This document shows positions 28,303 through 36,422 of a stretch of 64,000 nucleotides of DNA, piece after piece (within the stretch, counting starts at the first letter, position 1; each line of letters opens with the position of its first letter). The notes beneath the pieces are model-generated. The model ran no database searches. It was not told where the DNA came from and worked only from the letters and a program-made list of their open reading frames with translations. The translations under genes and the position numbers were made by a program. Origin of the DNA: Candidatus Fonsibacter ubiquis (lineage in GTDB: Bacteria > Pseudomonadota > Alphaproteobacteria > Pelagibacterales > Pelagibacteraceae). The stretch is taken from assembly GCF_002688585.1 (NCBI RefSeq), contig NZ_CP024034.1, forward strand, positions 673,501 through 737,500, read 5' to 3'.

Positions 28303-29457
28303 ATGTATATAAAAAATATTTTTAATTTTTTTTTAAAATTTTTACTTATAATTTTTATAAGTTTAATTTTATTTCTCACTATTGATTATTTATATGGTAA
28401 AACTTTTGTTGATAAATATATTGAAAGTATCAAAGACAACCCGATTTATCATAAAAAACAAAGAATAAGACATTCATATTATCATCACACTCTTGCGCCT
28501 AATATCGACTATAAAAAAACAGGATGGGGTCCAAAAACTTACAGATTATGTACAGATGAGTGGGGTTTAAAATATAAATGCGGAACTAAATCTAAAAAAA
28601 GCTATACACTTGCTATTATTGGTGACTCATTTGTCGAAGGTCTTGGCATACCTTATGAAGAAACTTTTGCAGGTATAATTAATTTTAAAACTACCCCTGA
28701 AATTGCAAATTTAGGAGTTTCTTCTTACTCTCCTAAAATATATTATTCAAAATTAAAATATTTTATTGAACAAGGTTTTAAATTCAAACATGTAATAATT
28801 TTTGTTGATGTTTCTGATCTCATTGACGATATAAACTCATATAAATTATATCCTGATGGAAAAGTTCGAGATAAAAGATTGGGAAAAAGGATTGAATGGT
28901 TCATAAATGCATATTTTCCAATGCTAGATCAATTAATTTTTAGACTGTCAAAAAGTAATAGATATCGAACAGGTGAGACAATTTTTACTCCTACTAAAAT
29001 TTATAGCGATTCAAAACAAATCGGAGATGATGATTTAAAAAATGTCTATGATAAAAAAATGAATTTACGATCTGCATGGACATATTCAAAAGAAAAAAAA
29101 ATCAAAGGATACGATTATGGAATTGATCAAGGGATAGAAGAACAGCTAAGAACTATGGACATGATTTATGATTATTTAGCTGACAGAAAAATAAAGCTTT
29201 CTGTTGCGGTATATCCATGGCCACAAACGATCTTATATGATGTTCCCTATAATAAGCATGTTAAAATTTGGGAAGAATTTTGCAAAAGAAGATGTGCTAA
29301 CTTTATAAATCATTACCCTTTATTCATGAACGAAAAAGATGATGAACAAAAGAAATATACAATTATTAGAAAATATTATCAATTAGGTGATATTCATTTT
29401 AACGCTGAAGGAAATAAAGCTATTGCTGAAGACTTTATGAAAAAGTTTAAGTTTTAA
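28303..29457 (+). CDS. SGNH/GDSL-type hydrolase-like protein, membrane anchored
   Basis: A 384-residue protein with an N-terminal transmembrane helix (residues about 7-27) and an extracytoplasmic SGNH-type domain. The nucleophile block is AIIGDSFVEGLG, and the C-terminal block GDIHFNAEGN supplies the matching Asp and His. Such proteins are esterases or acyl/carbamoyl-group hydrolases acting on polysaccharides or lipids. It ends exactly where the convergent carbamoyltransferase gene ends (29457/29458). In the saxitoxin cluster a GDSL protein (SxtL) also accompanies the carbamoyltransferase, so a functional link is plausible but unproven. Confidence 0.75.
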   Translation: MYIKNIFNFFLKFLLIIFISLILFLTIDYLYGKTFVDKYIESIKDNPIYHKKQRIRHSYYHHTLAPNIDYKKTGWGPKTYRLCTDEWGLKYKCGTKSKKSYTLAIIGDSFVEGLGIPYEETFAGIINFKTTPEIANLGVSSYSPKIYYSKLKYFIEQGFKFKHVIIFVDVSDLIDDINSYKLYPDGKVRDKRLGKRIEWFINAYFPMLDQLIFRLSKSNRYRTGETIFTPTKIYSDSKQIGDDDLKNVYDKKMNLRSAWTYSKEKKIKGYDYGIDQGIEEQLRTMDMIYDYLADRKIKLSVAVYPWPQTILYDVPYNKHVKIWEEFCKRRCANFINHYPLFMNEKDDEQKKYTIIRKYYQLGDIHFNAEGNKAIAEDFMKKFKF

Positions 29458-31293
29458 TTAATCTAGCTCGTATTTATTCTTATAATCCTTAATTAAATCT
29501 CTGTCTTGATCATTTTTATATAAAATAAAGTTATTACAAACTAAAACATCTAAATCTGTTCCCATAAAACAATTAAAGGCATCAGTAGCAGTACAGACGA
29601 TCGGCTCTCCCCTAACATTAAAAGAAGTATTAACTAAAATTGGATATTTTGTAATTTTTTCAAATTCTTCTATTAATTTGTAAAATATGGGATTGGTTTC
29701 TTTGTGAACTGTTTGAATTCTAGCTGAATAATCGACGTGAGTTACTGATGGAATGCTAGATCTTTTTACATTTAATTTATCGATACCAAATAAATTCTTT
29801 TGTTCATTTGTCATTTCAAGTTGTTTTGATTTTTTAACATCAGCCACTAATAACATATAAGGACTTTCTGAATTTATCTCAAACCACTCTGAAACTTTTT
29901 CAAATAAAACAGCTGGAGCAAAAGGACGAAAGCTTTCTCTATATTTAACTTTTAGATTTAAATTTTTTTGCATATTCTCAGATCTTGGATCTGCAATAAT
30001 AGATCTGTTACCTAAAGATCTAGGACCAAATTCCATCCTGCCTTGGAACCAGCCAACGGCTTTTTCTTCGGATAGCGCCTTTGCTGTATCATTTATAATT
30101 TGATCTAGAGTTAACTTTTTGTAATTTGCACCACAACTTTTCAGTTCATTTTCAACTTGGTTCTCTGTAAATTGAGGTCCTAAATAAGATCCGTTCATTG
30201 AATCAGTTTTTAAAATCTGACGTTTATTATTTAGTTCTTGATAATAAAACGCTTGAGCCGCTCCTAGTGCTCCTCCAGCATCGCCTGATGCAGGCTGAAT
30301 CCAAATATTCTTAAATAAACTTTCTTTTAAAATTTTACCATTTGCAACACAGTTTAAGGCCACACCTCCAGCCATACATAAATTTTCTAATTTATATTCT
30401 TTTGATAAAAATCTTGTAATTTTTAAAACAATCTCCTCTGTTGCGGCTTGAATTGAAGCTGCTATATCCATATGAACTTGGGATAAATTGTTTTCTGGTT
30501 CACGTCTTTCTATTTTAAATAATTTTGCAAACTTACTATTAGTCATTGTCAGACCTGTTGCATAATTAAAATAATCCATATTTAGTCTAAAAGAGCCGTC
30601 TTCTTTAACATCGATCAATTTGTCTAAAATAATATCTTTGAATTTAGGTACTCCATAAGGAGCAAGTCCCATCACTTTGTACTCTCCGCTGTTAACTTTA
30701 AATCCTAAAAAATAAGTAAAAGCTGAATACAAAAGACCCAAAGAATGAGGAAAGTGTATTTCCTTTAAAATACTGATTTTATTATTTTTTCCTAAAGATA
30801 TAGTCGTTGTTGCCCACTCACCTACTCCATCTAATGTTAAGATAATTGCCTCGTCATAAGGACTTGAAAAAAAAGCACTTGCTGCATGGCTCAAGTGATG
30901 TTCTGAAAAGTTTATTTTTTTAATATCATTAAAATTACTATCTTGTTCTTTTAACGCATCAAAAAGCATTTTCTTTTGAAACAACTTTTCACTAAGCCAC
31001 AATGGCATAGATTTAGAAAAGGATTTAAATCCACTTGGAGAAAAACCAACATAAGTTTCAAGTAATCTTTCAAATTTTAAAAAAGGCTTTTCATAAAATA
31101 CCACATGATCAACTTCACTTAATTTTAAACCAGCTTCTTTTAGGACGTAATTGATTGCATGTTTTGGATAACTCGCGTCATGTTTTTTTCTTGTAAATCT
31201 TTCTTCTTGTGCTGCTGCAATAATTTTACCATCTACAATAATTGCTGCAGCACTATCATGATAAAATGCTGAAATTCCAAGAACGGAAGTCAC
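29458..31293 (-). CDS. Carbamoyltransferase, NodU/TobZ/SxtI family
   Basis: A 611-residue enzyme that would make carbamoyl-adenylate from carbamoyl phosphate and ATP and pass the carbamoyl group to a hydroxyl on an acceptor. The N-terminal Kae1-like domain has GISAFYHDSAAAIIVDG, the metal-site histidines in FSEHHLSHAASAF, and the nucleotide-binding ILTLDGVGEW and CMAGGVALNCVANG motifs. The C-terminal domain has GWFQGRMEFGPRSLGNRSI and ILVNTSFNVRGEPIV. All are standard for the family. Upstream on the same strand are DUF5989-like and SxtJ-like genes. The acceptor molecule is not known. Confidence 0.93.
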   Translation of the reverse strand: MTSVLGISAFYHDSAAAIIVDGKIIAAAQEERFTRKKHDASYPKHAINYVLKEAGLKLSEVDHVVFYEKPFLKFERLLETYVGFSPSGFKSFSKSMPLWLSEKLFQKKMLFDALKEQDSNFNDIKKINFSEHHLSHAASAFFSSPYDEAIILTLDGVGEWATTTISLGKNNKISILKEIHFPHSLGLLYSAFTYFLGFKVNSGEYKVMGLAPYGVPKFKDIILDKLIDVKEDGSFRLNMDYFNYATGLTMTNSKFAKLFKIERREPENNLSQVHMDIAASIQAATEEIVLKITRFLSKEYKLENLCMAGGVALNCVANGKILKESLFKNIWIQPASGDAGGALGAAQAFYYQELNNKRQILKTDSMNGSYLGPQFTENQVENELKSCGANYKKLTLDQIINDTAKALSEEKAVGWFQGRMEFGPRSLGNRSIIADPRSENMQKNLNLKVKYRESFRPFAPAVLFEKVSEWFEINSESPYMLLVADVKKSKQLEMTNEQKNLFGIDKLNVKRSSIPSVTHVDYSARIQTVHKETNPIFYKLIEEFEKITKYPILVNTSFNVRGEPIVCTATDAFNCFMGTDLDVLVCNNFILYKNDQDRDLIKDYKNKYELD

Positions 31294-31300
31294 TTAAAAA

Positions 31301-31453
31301 TTAAAATATAGTATAAATAAATGGAGCGACTGCTGTACCCTGACTAAGCACGATTAATGCTCCAAATAAAACAAGAACAATAAGAATTGGAAGAAGCCAG
31401 TACTTCTTTCTAACTTTTAAAAAATCCCAAAACTCTTTTAAAAATTCAATCAT
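31301..31453 (-). CDS. DUF5989-like small membrane protein (SxtK-like)
   Basis: A 50-residue protein, MIEFLKEFWD at the start and VAPFIYTIF at the end, with a basic KVRKKYW stretch before one transmembrane helix. It matches my knowledge of the DUF5989 family, small proteins that regularly accompany NodU-type carbamoyltransferases. Its ATG overlaps the stop of the upstream SxtJ-like gene by one base (TAATG), and it ends seven bases before the carbamoyltransferase start, so all three are one unit. Function is unknown; it may recruit the carbamoyltransferase to the membrane. Confidence 0.85.
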   Translation of the reverse strand: MIEFLKEFWDFLKVRKKYWLLPILIVLVLFGALIVLSQGTAVAPFIYTIF

Positions 31454-31842
31454 TAAAATTGTTTCTTCATACTTTGAATTTTATCTTCTCTATTAATCCA
31501 ATAGGAAGGAGCGCCCCTTTTTAAACCCATAACATCTTTTTTTAATATTCTAACAAGTATTCCTATAAGAGTTACTACAAAGAAAAAAACTAAACTCATT
31601 ACAATGGGTGATATTATTTTTCCAAGTAACATTCCAAATTTGATCCACAATCTATTTAAAAATGTAAATAAATTTGGTCTAATAATGGTTATTATTAAAA
31701 ATATTAAAGATAATATAAGAGACCAAATTCTAATAACTCCACCTGATTTTAACGGGTATAAGCCTATAATAAGAAAGAAAATTAAAAATAATATTCCAAA
31801 AGTAATATTATCCTTAGGCTTAATATTAACTAAATTTTTCAT
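31453..31842 (-). CDS. SxtJ family membrane protein
   Basis: A 129-residue inner-membrane protein with three to four hydrophobic segments and a soluble C-terminal tail, DVMGLKRGAPSYWINRED, which carries the family-typical Gly-Ala-Pro-Ser-Tyr-Trp stretch. It resembles SxtJ of the saxitoxin cluster, a protein of unknown function found with carbamoyltransferases. It is first of a three-gene leftward operon with the DUF5989-like protein and the carbamoyltransferase. Confidence 0.83.
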   Translation of the reverse strand: MKNLVNIKPKDNITFGILFLIFFLIIGLYPLKSGGVIRIWSLILSLIFLIITIIRPNLFTFLNRLWIKFGMLLGKIISPIVMSLVFFFVVTLIGILVRILKKDVMGLKRGAPSYWINREDKIQSMKKQF

Positions 31843-31957
31843 GACTAATATTTTAACTTAAATATACTAAAAATAGTAAAAAATAATCTTCAAACACAAA
31901 TCTTATAGCTAATTATCTTCAAATAATAACAATTCAATAAAAGATTCTTGAAGATTA

Positions 31958-32311
31958 ATGAGATTTAATTACAGTATATTTATGAAGCAAGATTACTCAG
32001 TAAATGACATCTTAAATGCAGTAGATGATATTTTAAAAGCTAAACCTACCCAACAATCAAGTAAAAAAATTGCAAACGAAATTCCTGTAAAAGATATTTT
32101 AAGTGCTGTTGATAATATTTTAAAGGTTAAACCTATTCAAGAACCAGTAAAAAAAATTATAAAAGAAATTGCTATCAAAAAAGATGATGTAAAAAAAATA
32201 ATAAATAATCAAAGTCAAAAAAAAGAAAATGAAATGAAAAAAAAATATGATTTATTAATAGTAAACAATGCTAAAGATATTTTGATATTAAACCGTATTA
32301 TTTTTAAATGA
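31958..32311 (+). CDS. Hypothetical protein with a duplicated 29-residue motif
   Basis: A lysine-rich protein of 117 residues (109 if it starts at the in-frame ATG 31982) that I do not recognise. Residues 15-42 and 44-71 are two copies of a helix-forming unit with the pattern V-x-DIL-x-AVD-x-ILK-x-KP, then KKI and EI, with a period of 29 residues (87 bases). The unit vaguely recalls the N-terminal helix of PopZ/DUF2497 proteins, but the family's C-terminal domain is absent. There is no signal peptide. The stop overlaps the next gene by four bases (ATGA), so it belongs to the zinc-ribbon operon. Confidence 0.7.
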   Translation: MRFNYSIFMKQDYSVNDILNAVDDILKAKPTQQSSKKIANEIPVKDILSAVDNILKVKPIQEPVKKIIKEIAIKKDDVKKIINNQSQKKENEMKKKYDLLIVNNAKDILILNRIIFK

Positions 32312-32766
32312 TTGTTGAGTGCGCTTGTAAAAAATATAAGTTTGCAGTTAAAGCTGAAGAAATTGGAATCAATGGTCGAGTAGTTCAGTGTGGGGTTTGT
32401 GATCAAAAGTGGTTTCAAGAACCAGCCAGTTCAGAAGAATTTAAAGTTTTAAAAGAAATTCACATTAAAGAAGAGGAGGAAAAAAAAGAAAAAGCTAAAA
32501 ATCAAAAACCAATAAAAGAAAAATCTGGAAAAAACTATGTTCCGATTAAATATGAAAATAAAAGTAAAATAAATTATACTAAAATCTTTTTAACAATTCT
32601 GATTATTTCTACAATTGGTATAACGATCAGCTTTGAAAATAGAGAATATATACTCAGTAAAAATCCTGAACTTGCTGATTTTTTTAGTCTTTTAGAAGAG
32701 TTTGTGGAATATTTAAAACAATATTATTTAGATATAATTGAGGCATTTACACCTAAACAAAAATAA
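32308..32766 (+). CDS. Zinc-ribbon (MJ0042-type) membrane protein
   Basis: A 152-residue protein with an N-terminal zinc ribbon: Cys5 and Cys7 in VECACKKYKF, then the CxxC of VQCGVCDQKWF about 22 residues later. A charged Lys/Glu linker of about 50 residues follows, then one transmembrane helix (about residues 95-111) and a short acidic tail. MJ0042-type ribbons are common in Alphaproteobacteria near cell-division genes; the role is not established. It is translationally coupled to the upstream repeat protein and followed after six bases by a 32-residue membrane peptide. Confidence 0.85.
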   Translation: MIVECACKKYKFAVKAEEIGINGRVVQCGVCDQKWFQEPASSEEFKVLKEIHIKEEEEKKEKAKNQKPIKEKSGKNYVPIKYENKSKINYTKIFLTILIISTIGITISFENREYILSKNPELADFFSLLEEFVEYLKQYYLDIIEAFTPKQK

Positions 32767-32772
32767 AATTTT

Positions 32773-32871
32773 ATGAGTTTAATTACTGGTTTAATACTTT
32801 TTATTGTTGGAATAATTGGAACTATTCTATTCTTTATATTTTTGTCTTGGGTTGAAAATAATAAAAAATAA
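32773..32871 (+). CDS. Small single-helix membrane peptide, 32 aa
   Basis: A short reading frame from ATG 32773 to TAA 32871 encodes a peptide with one clear transmembrane helix (LITGLILFIVGIIGTILFFI) and a charged tail ending in VENNKK. It lies six bases after the zinc-ribbon gene on the same strand, and its stop abuts the stop of another tiny convergent gene. The composition and tight placement favour a real product, but the length is near the limit of what can be argued from sequence alone. Confidence 0.5.
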   Translation: MSLITGLILFIVGIIGTILFFIFLSWVENNKK

Positions 32872-32991
32872 TTAAGAACAAAGTTTAGAAATTAAAAAAT
32901 AAAGCTCCATTCCTTTTGTTTGATAAGAATAAGCAATCGCTAGAAGAAATAAAGCAAAACCTAACCATAAAAAAATTACTGATTTTTTCAT
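32872..32991 (-). CDS. Small membrane protein, 39 aa, coupled to the MFS gene
   Basis: The frame starts MKKSVIFLWLGFALFLLAIA, a positive N-terminus followed by one transmembrane helix, and ends LISKLCS. Its ATG overlaps the stop of the MFS transporter gene in a four-base ATGA at 32988-32991, the classic arrangement for coupled translation. It may be an accessory subunit of that transporter. No family is recognised. Confidence 0.62.
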   Translation of the reverse strand: MKKSVIFLWLGFALFLLAIAYSYQTKGMELYFLISKLCS

Positions 32992-34196
32992 ACCGTTTGT
33001 CTTTCTAGTCTTGTGATTGTTTTTTCTTCAATTGGATAATTGATAATTGCACCAAATGCTCCAAGTACAATTGAAATATACCAAACAATGTCGTAAGAGC
33101 CTGTCACATCATAAACTTTACCCCCTAACCAACCTCCTAGAAAAGCTCCAATTTGATGAAATAGAAAAGCAATTCCATAAAGCATGCTCATATTTTTAAC
33201 ACCAAAAACTGTTGTGATTGTTCCTTGAGTAGGTGGAATTGTTGAAAGCCAAAGTATTCCCATTAAAGATGCAAATACATAAGCTGTTAAATTTGAGACA
33301 GGAAATAAAATAAAGATTAAAATAATAACTGCGCGAGAAGCATAAATAAAACTTAAGATTAAAGGTTTTCTAATTTTAGATCCTAAAAAACCTGCATAAT
33401 AAGTTCCAAAAATATTAAATAATCCTATTAAAGCTAATACAATCGTTCCAATTTGAGGTGATAGACCTCTATCAATTAAGAATGCAGGAGCATGTGTCAT
33501 AATAAAAAGAATATGAAAACCACATACAAAGAAACCAAAGCATAATAACCAGAAACCTTTATGGCTAAAGGCCTCCGTTAATATTTCTTTTAATGATAAA
33601 TCTTGAACAGTTGTCTGTTGAATTGGTTTTTCAAACATAGGTACTGCAAGAACTAACATTATAAGTGTAAGTACAGATAAAATACCAAATGCTAAAGCTG
33701 GACCAAAGTTTTGCAATAATGCTAATGACGCGGGTAACATTATAAATTGTCCAAGTGATGCACTCGACATTGCAATTCCAATTGAAATACTTCTTTTCTC
33801 TAGCGTTACAGATCTACTAATAGCTCCAAAGATTGGAAATGTTACTCCTGATATTCCAATTCCTAAAATTCCTGATGCAATTATAAATCCTGTCTTAGTT
33901 GAAAGAAATCCCATCAAGAACAAACCTAAAGAATAAAGAATGCTGCCGATTAATACGACTATGCCCGCTCCTATTTTATCTGAAATTCTACCAGCAAAGG
34001 GTTGCCAAATTCCCCACATTAAATTTTGAAAAGCAAGACCCATTGCAAATACTTCTCTTCCCCACTGATTTTTTTCGCTTATCGGAATTAAAAAAATTCC
34101 AAAGGAGTGTCTAATACCAAATGCAAGTGCAAGTAGAATAGAACCTGCAATTAATATTAATATTGGTTTTCTAAATTTATCAAACGCTTGAAACAT
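32988..34196 (-). CDS. MFS transporter, oxalate/formate antiporter-like group
   Basis: A 402-residue carrier with twelve hydrophobic helices. It has the MFS loop motif GRISDKIGAG after helix 2, a long central loop after residue 190, and the second-half equivalents. The overall pattern (RHSFGIFLIPIS at the first helix, GIGISGVTFPIFGAISR in helix 4) resembles monocarboxylate or oxalate/formate-type carriers; the substrate is not predictable. It is divergent from the TauE/SafE gene and coupled at its 3' end to a 39-residue membrane protein. Confidence 0.88.
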   Translation of the reverse strand: MFQAFDKFRKPILILIAGSILLALAFGIRHSFGIFLIPISEKNQWGREVFAMGLAFQNLMWGIWQPFAGRISDKIGAGIVVLIGSILYSLGLFLMGFLSTKTGFIIASGILGIGISGVTFPIFGAISRSVTLEKRSISIGIAMSSASLGQFIMLPASLALLQNFGPALAFGILSVLTLIMLVLAVPMFEKPIQQTTVQDLSLKEILTEAFSHKGFWLLCFGFFVCGFHILFIMTHAPAFLIDRGLSPQIGTIVLALIGLFNIFGTYYAGFLGSKIRKPLILSFIYASRAVIILIFILFPVSNLTAYVFASLMGILWLSTIPPTQGTITTVFGVKNMSMLYGIAFLFHQIGAFLGGWLGGKVYDVTGSYDIVWYISIVLGAFGAIINYPIEEKTITRLERQTV

Positions 34197-34242
34197 AATA
34201 AATTACTAATAACATCATTTAATAAAAAAATGCATTTAATTA

Positions 34243-35085
34243 ATGAGTAACATAAAATTTCGTATCTTATTTGCTCTGCTATTTATTTCAGCAATTGCAT
34301 TATTATCTTATCTTCGTGATATAGATCGAACGTCCTTCAATGGTAATTTATTTTTTTGGTGTTTATTTGTAGGAATAATTATTGCAGCAATTGATGGTAG
34401 TTTAGGTATGGCTTATGGTGTTGCTGGAACTGCTTTTTTATTGGGATATGGAATTTCACCCGTTAAAGCAGTTGCTTACATTCATATTGCAGAAATCTTC
34501 GTTTCAGGATCAACTGGATTAAGTCACTGGAAGGAAGGTAATGTTAATTATAAATTATTTAAAAAACTTTTAGTTCCTGGAATATTTGGTGCTTTAATAG
34601 GAGCGTTGATAATTAGTAAAGTTAAAATTCCATACTTATCAATGATTTTGAGTTTTTACTTATTATTTATGGGGATATTCCTGCTAATAAAAGCTTTTAG
34701 AAAAATTAAAGTTTATTTTAAACAAAAGAACTCCAGCATTATTCCACTTGCTGCTACGGGAGGGTTCATAGATGCAGCGGGCGGAGGTGGCTGGGGACCC
34801 GTAGTCACGACGACTTTACTTAGTAGTAAAATGGAACCAAGAAAAGTCATTGGAACAGTGAATGCTTCTGAATTTTTCATTAATTTAACATCAGCAATAG
34901 CCCTATTATTATTAATTAAAATTACTGACTGGGAAGCCCTTGCGGGTTTGATATTAGGTGGATTTTTAATTGCTCCTTTTACAGCAAAAGTTACAAGGAA
35001 AATAAGTATAAAATTGATGTTAATTATTATTGGACTATTAATAATTTTTCTTAGTTTAAGAAAAATATTCTTATTTTTTATATAA
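34243..35085 (+). CDS. TauE/SafE family anion exporter
   Basis: A 280-residue membrane protein with about eight helices in two repeats. The repeat signatures are AIDGSLGMAYGVAGTAFLL in the first half and TGGFIDAAGGGGWGPVVTTTLL in the second. The family exports sulfite, sulfoacetate or similar organosulfur anions. SAR11 cells depend on reduced organic sulfur, so sulfite disposal is a reasonable role, but this is inference. It overlaps the convergent antiporter gene by eight bases. Confidence 0.88.
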   Translation: MSNIKFRILFALLFISAIALLSYLRDIDRTSFNGNLFFWCLFVGIIIAAIDGSLGMAYGVAGTAFLLGYGISPVKAVAYIHIAEIFVSGSTGLSHWKEGNVNYKLFKKLLVPGIFGALIGALIISKVKIPYLSMILSFYLLFMGIFLLIKAFRKIKVYFKQKNSSIIPLAATGGFIDAAGGGGWGPVVTTTLLSSKMEPRKVIGTVNASEFFINLTSAIALLLLIKITDWEALAGLILGGFLIAPFTAKVTRKISIKLMLIIIGLLIIFLSLRKIFLFFI

Positions 35086-36331
35086 GTTTATAAAAAATTA
35101 TTGCAACCACAGTTGGTGCCAAAGCTGCTAGGAATAAATATAGAGGGCTAACAACATTATTTTCAAAATTTTTACTTAAAATGGAATAACCAGCAGGATT
35201 TGGAGCATTTGCAATAACAGTCAGTCCTCCTCCACTTATTGCCCCTGCTGCTAAAGCATATTTAAATTCATTAGACAGCCCATCAACAAGTGAGCCGAGA
35301 TAGGTCAAGGCTGCATTATCAGTAATTGCGGTTAAGGCAGTTGCTGCATAATAAATTTGATTAGGACTTAGGGAAGTTAAAAAGGGTTGTAACCACCACT
35401 TTTGTAATCCACCTAAAATAACTAAACCTGCTAAGAATAAAGAAACTAAAAAGGACTCTTTTATAATAAGTTTATTTTGAAATTGATTATAGGAATTTGC
35501 AACTCCCAAAAAAATTATAAAAATTCCTAAAAAAATTATTAAATCATGATTAAAAATTATGACACCCAATAATAAAATAAAATGAACAACTAACACTAAT
35601 GTAGGTACCGAATCTTCATTAAAAATTGAGTCTTTTAAACTAATTAATTCTTTTCTGAAAATAAAAGTTAAAATTAAACTATTTGTAAGAACAGCAGCAG
35701 CAGTACGCCAACCAAAGTTGGTTAACATAAATGCTAAATCCCAGTTCCATTTAGCTGCAACCATTAATATTGGAGGAGCTGCAAAAGGTGTCATTGCTCC
35801 ACCTATGCTTACATTCACAAATAACGTTCCAATTATTGCATATTTAAATTTACTTGAAATATCTTTTGAATAAAAATGTTCTTTTAATATTAGCGCGGCT
35901 AAAGTCATTGCGGCAGGCTCCGTAATAAAAGAACCTAACAAAGGCACAAATGTCATAGTTACAAAGAAAAGACTTAAAGATTTATTAATTGGCAATAGTT
36001 TTGAAATCTGCCTTACACAAGTAAGTGAAAAATCTAAAATAGGCTTGCTTGCGGCTATAATCATTATTACAAAAACAAATAGCGGTTCTATGTAGCTTTG
36101 ATTATTTAAATAATTTACGGTTTCAGCTTTGCCTGAAATTAATAAAAAAATTGTTATAAGAATTATTGCCCAAAAACCGAATACAACTTCTACCTCCCCC
36201 AGCATATGAAAAATATTTTCATGCCTTGGATATTTATGAGCTAATTTTTTAAAAAATTTTACTGAAAAAGTATGCAAAATAGCAATTGCAAATATTATAG
36301 AGGCAACTAATTGAATTAAACTTGCTGTCAT
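35078..36331 (-). CDS. Putative Na+/H+ antiporter
   Basis: A 417-residue polytopic membrane protein of the ion-transporter superfamily. About eleven helices can be counted. Characteristic segments are SFITEPAAMTLAALIL, VNVSIGGAMTPFAAPPILMVA, and near the end AALTAITDNAALTYLGSLV and AGAISGGGLTVIANAPNPAGY, where the charged and Asn residues inside helices would form the ion path. It is likely to exchange sodium for protons, matching a marine sodium cycle. It is transcribed alone. Confidence 0.8.
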   Translation of the reverse strand: MTASLIQLVASIIFAIAILHTFSVKFFKKLAHKYPRHENIFHMLGEVEVVFGFWAIILITIFLLISGKAETVNYLNNQSYIEPLFVFVIMIIAASKPILDFSLTCVRQISKLLPINKSLSLFFVTMTFVPLLGSFITEPAAMTLAALILKEHFYSKDISSKFKYAIIGTLFVNVSIGGAMTPFAAPPILMVAAKWNWDLAFMLTNFGWRTAAAVLTNSLILTFIFRKELISLKDSIFNEDSVPTLVLVVHFILLLGVIIFNHDLIIFLGIFIIFLGVANSYNQFQNKLIIKESFLVSLFLAGLVILGGLQKWWLQPFLTSLSPNQIYYAATALTAITDNAALTYLGSLVDGLSNEFKYALAAGAISGGGLTVIANAPNPAGYSILSKNFENNVVSPLYLFLAALAPTVVAIIFYKLI

Positions 36332-36422
36332 TTATTAAGTGTTTATATAAATTTTTTTAAAAAAACTATCTTTTGTTTAATTTAAATTTTTTTAAATCTC
36401 ATTTTAAGTTATTAAGTTATTA

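Noticed and set aside
31604-31861. 85-codon plus-strand frame over the SxtJ-like gene
   Set aside because: Antisense to a membrane protein with a clear family match and coupled downstream genes.
36404-36421. AAGTTATT direct repeat before the core MetE gene, considered as part of a SAM riboswitch
   Set aside because: No SAM-V, SAM-II or other conserved riboswitch core is visible in the 90-base leader; the repeat may be chance in AT-rich sequence.
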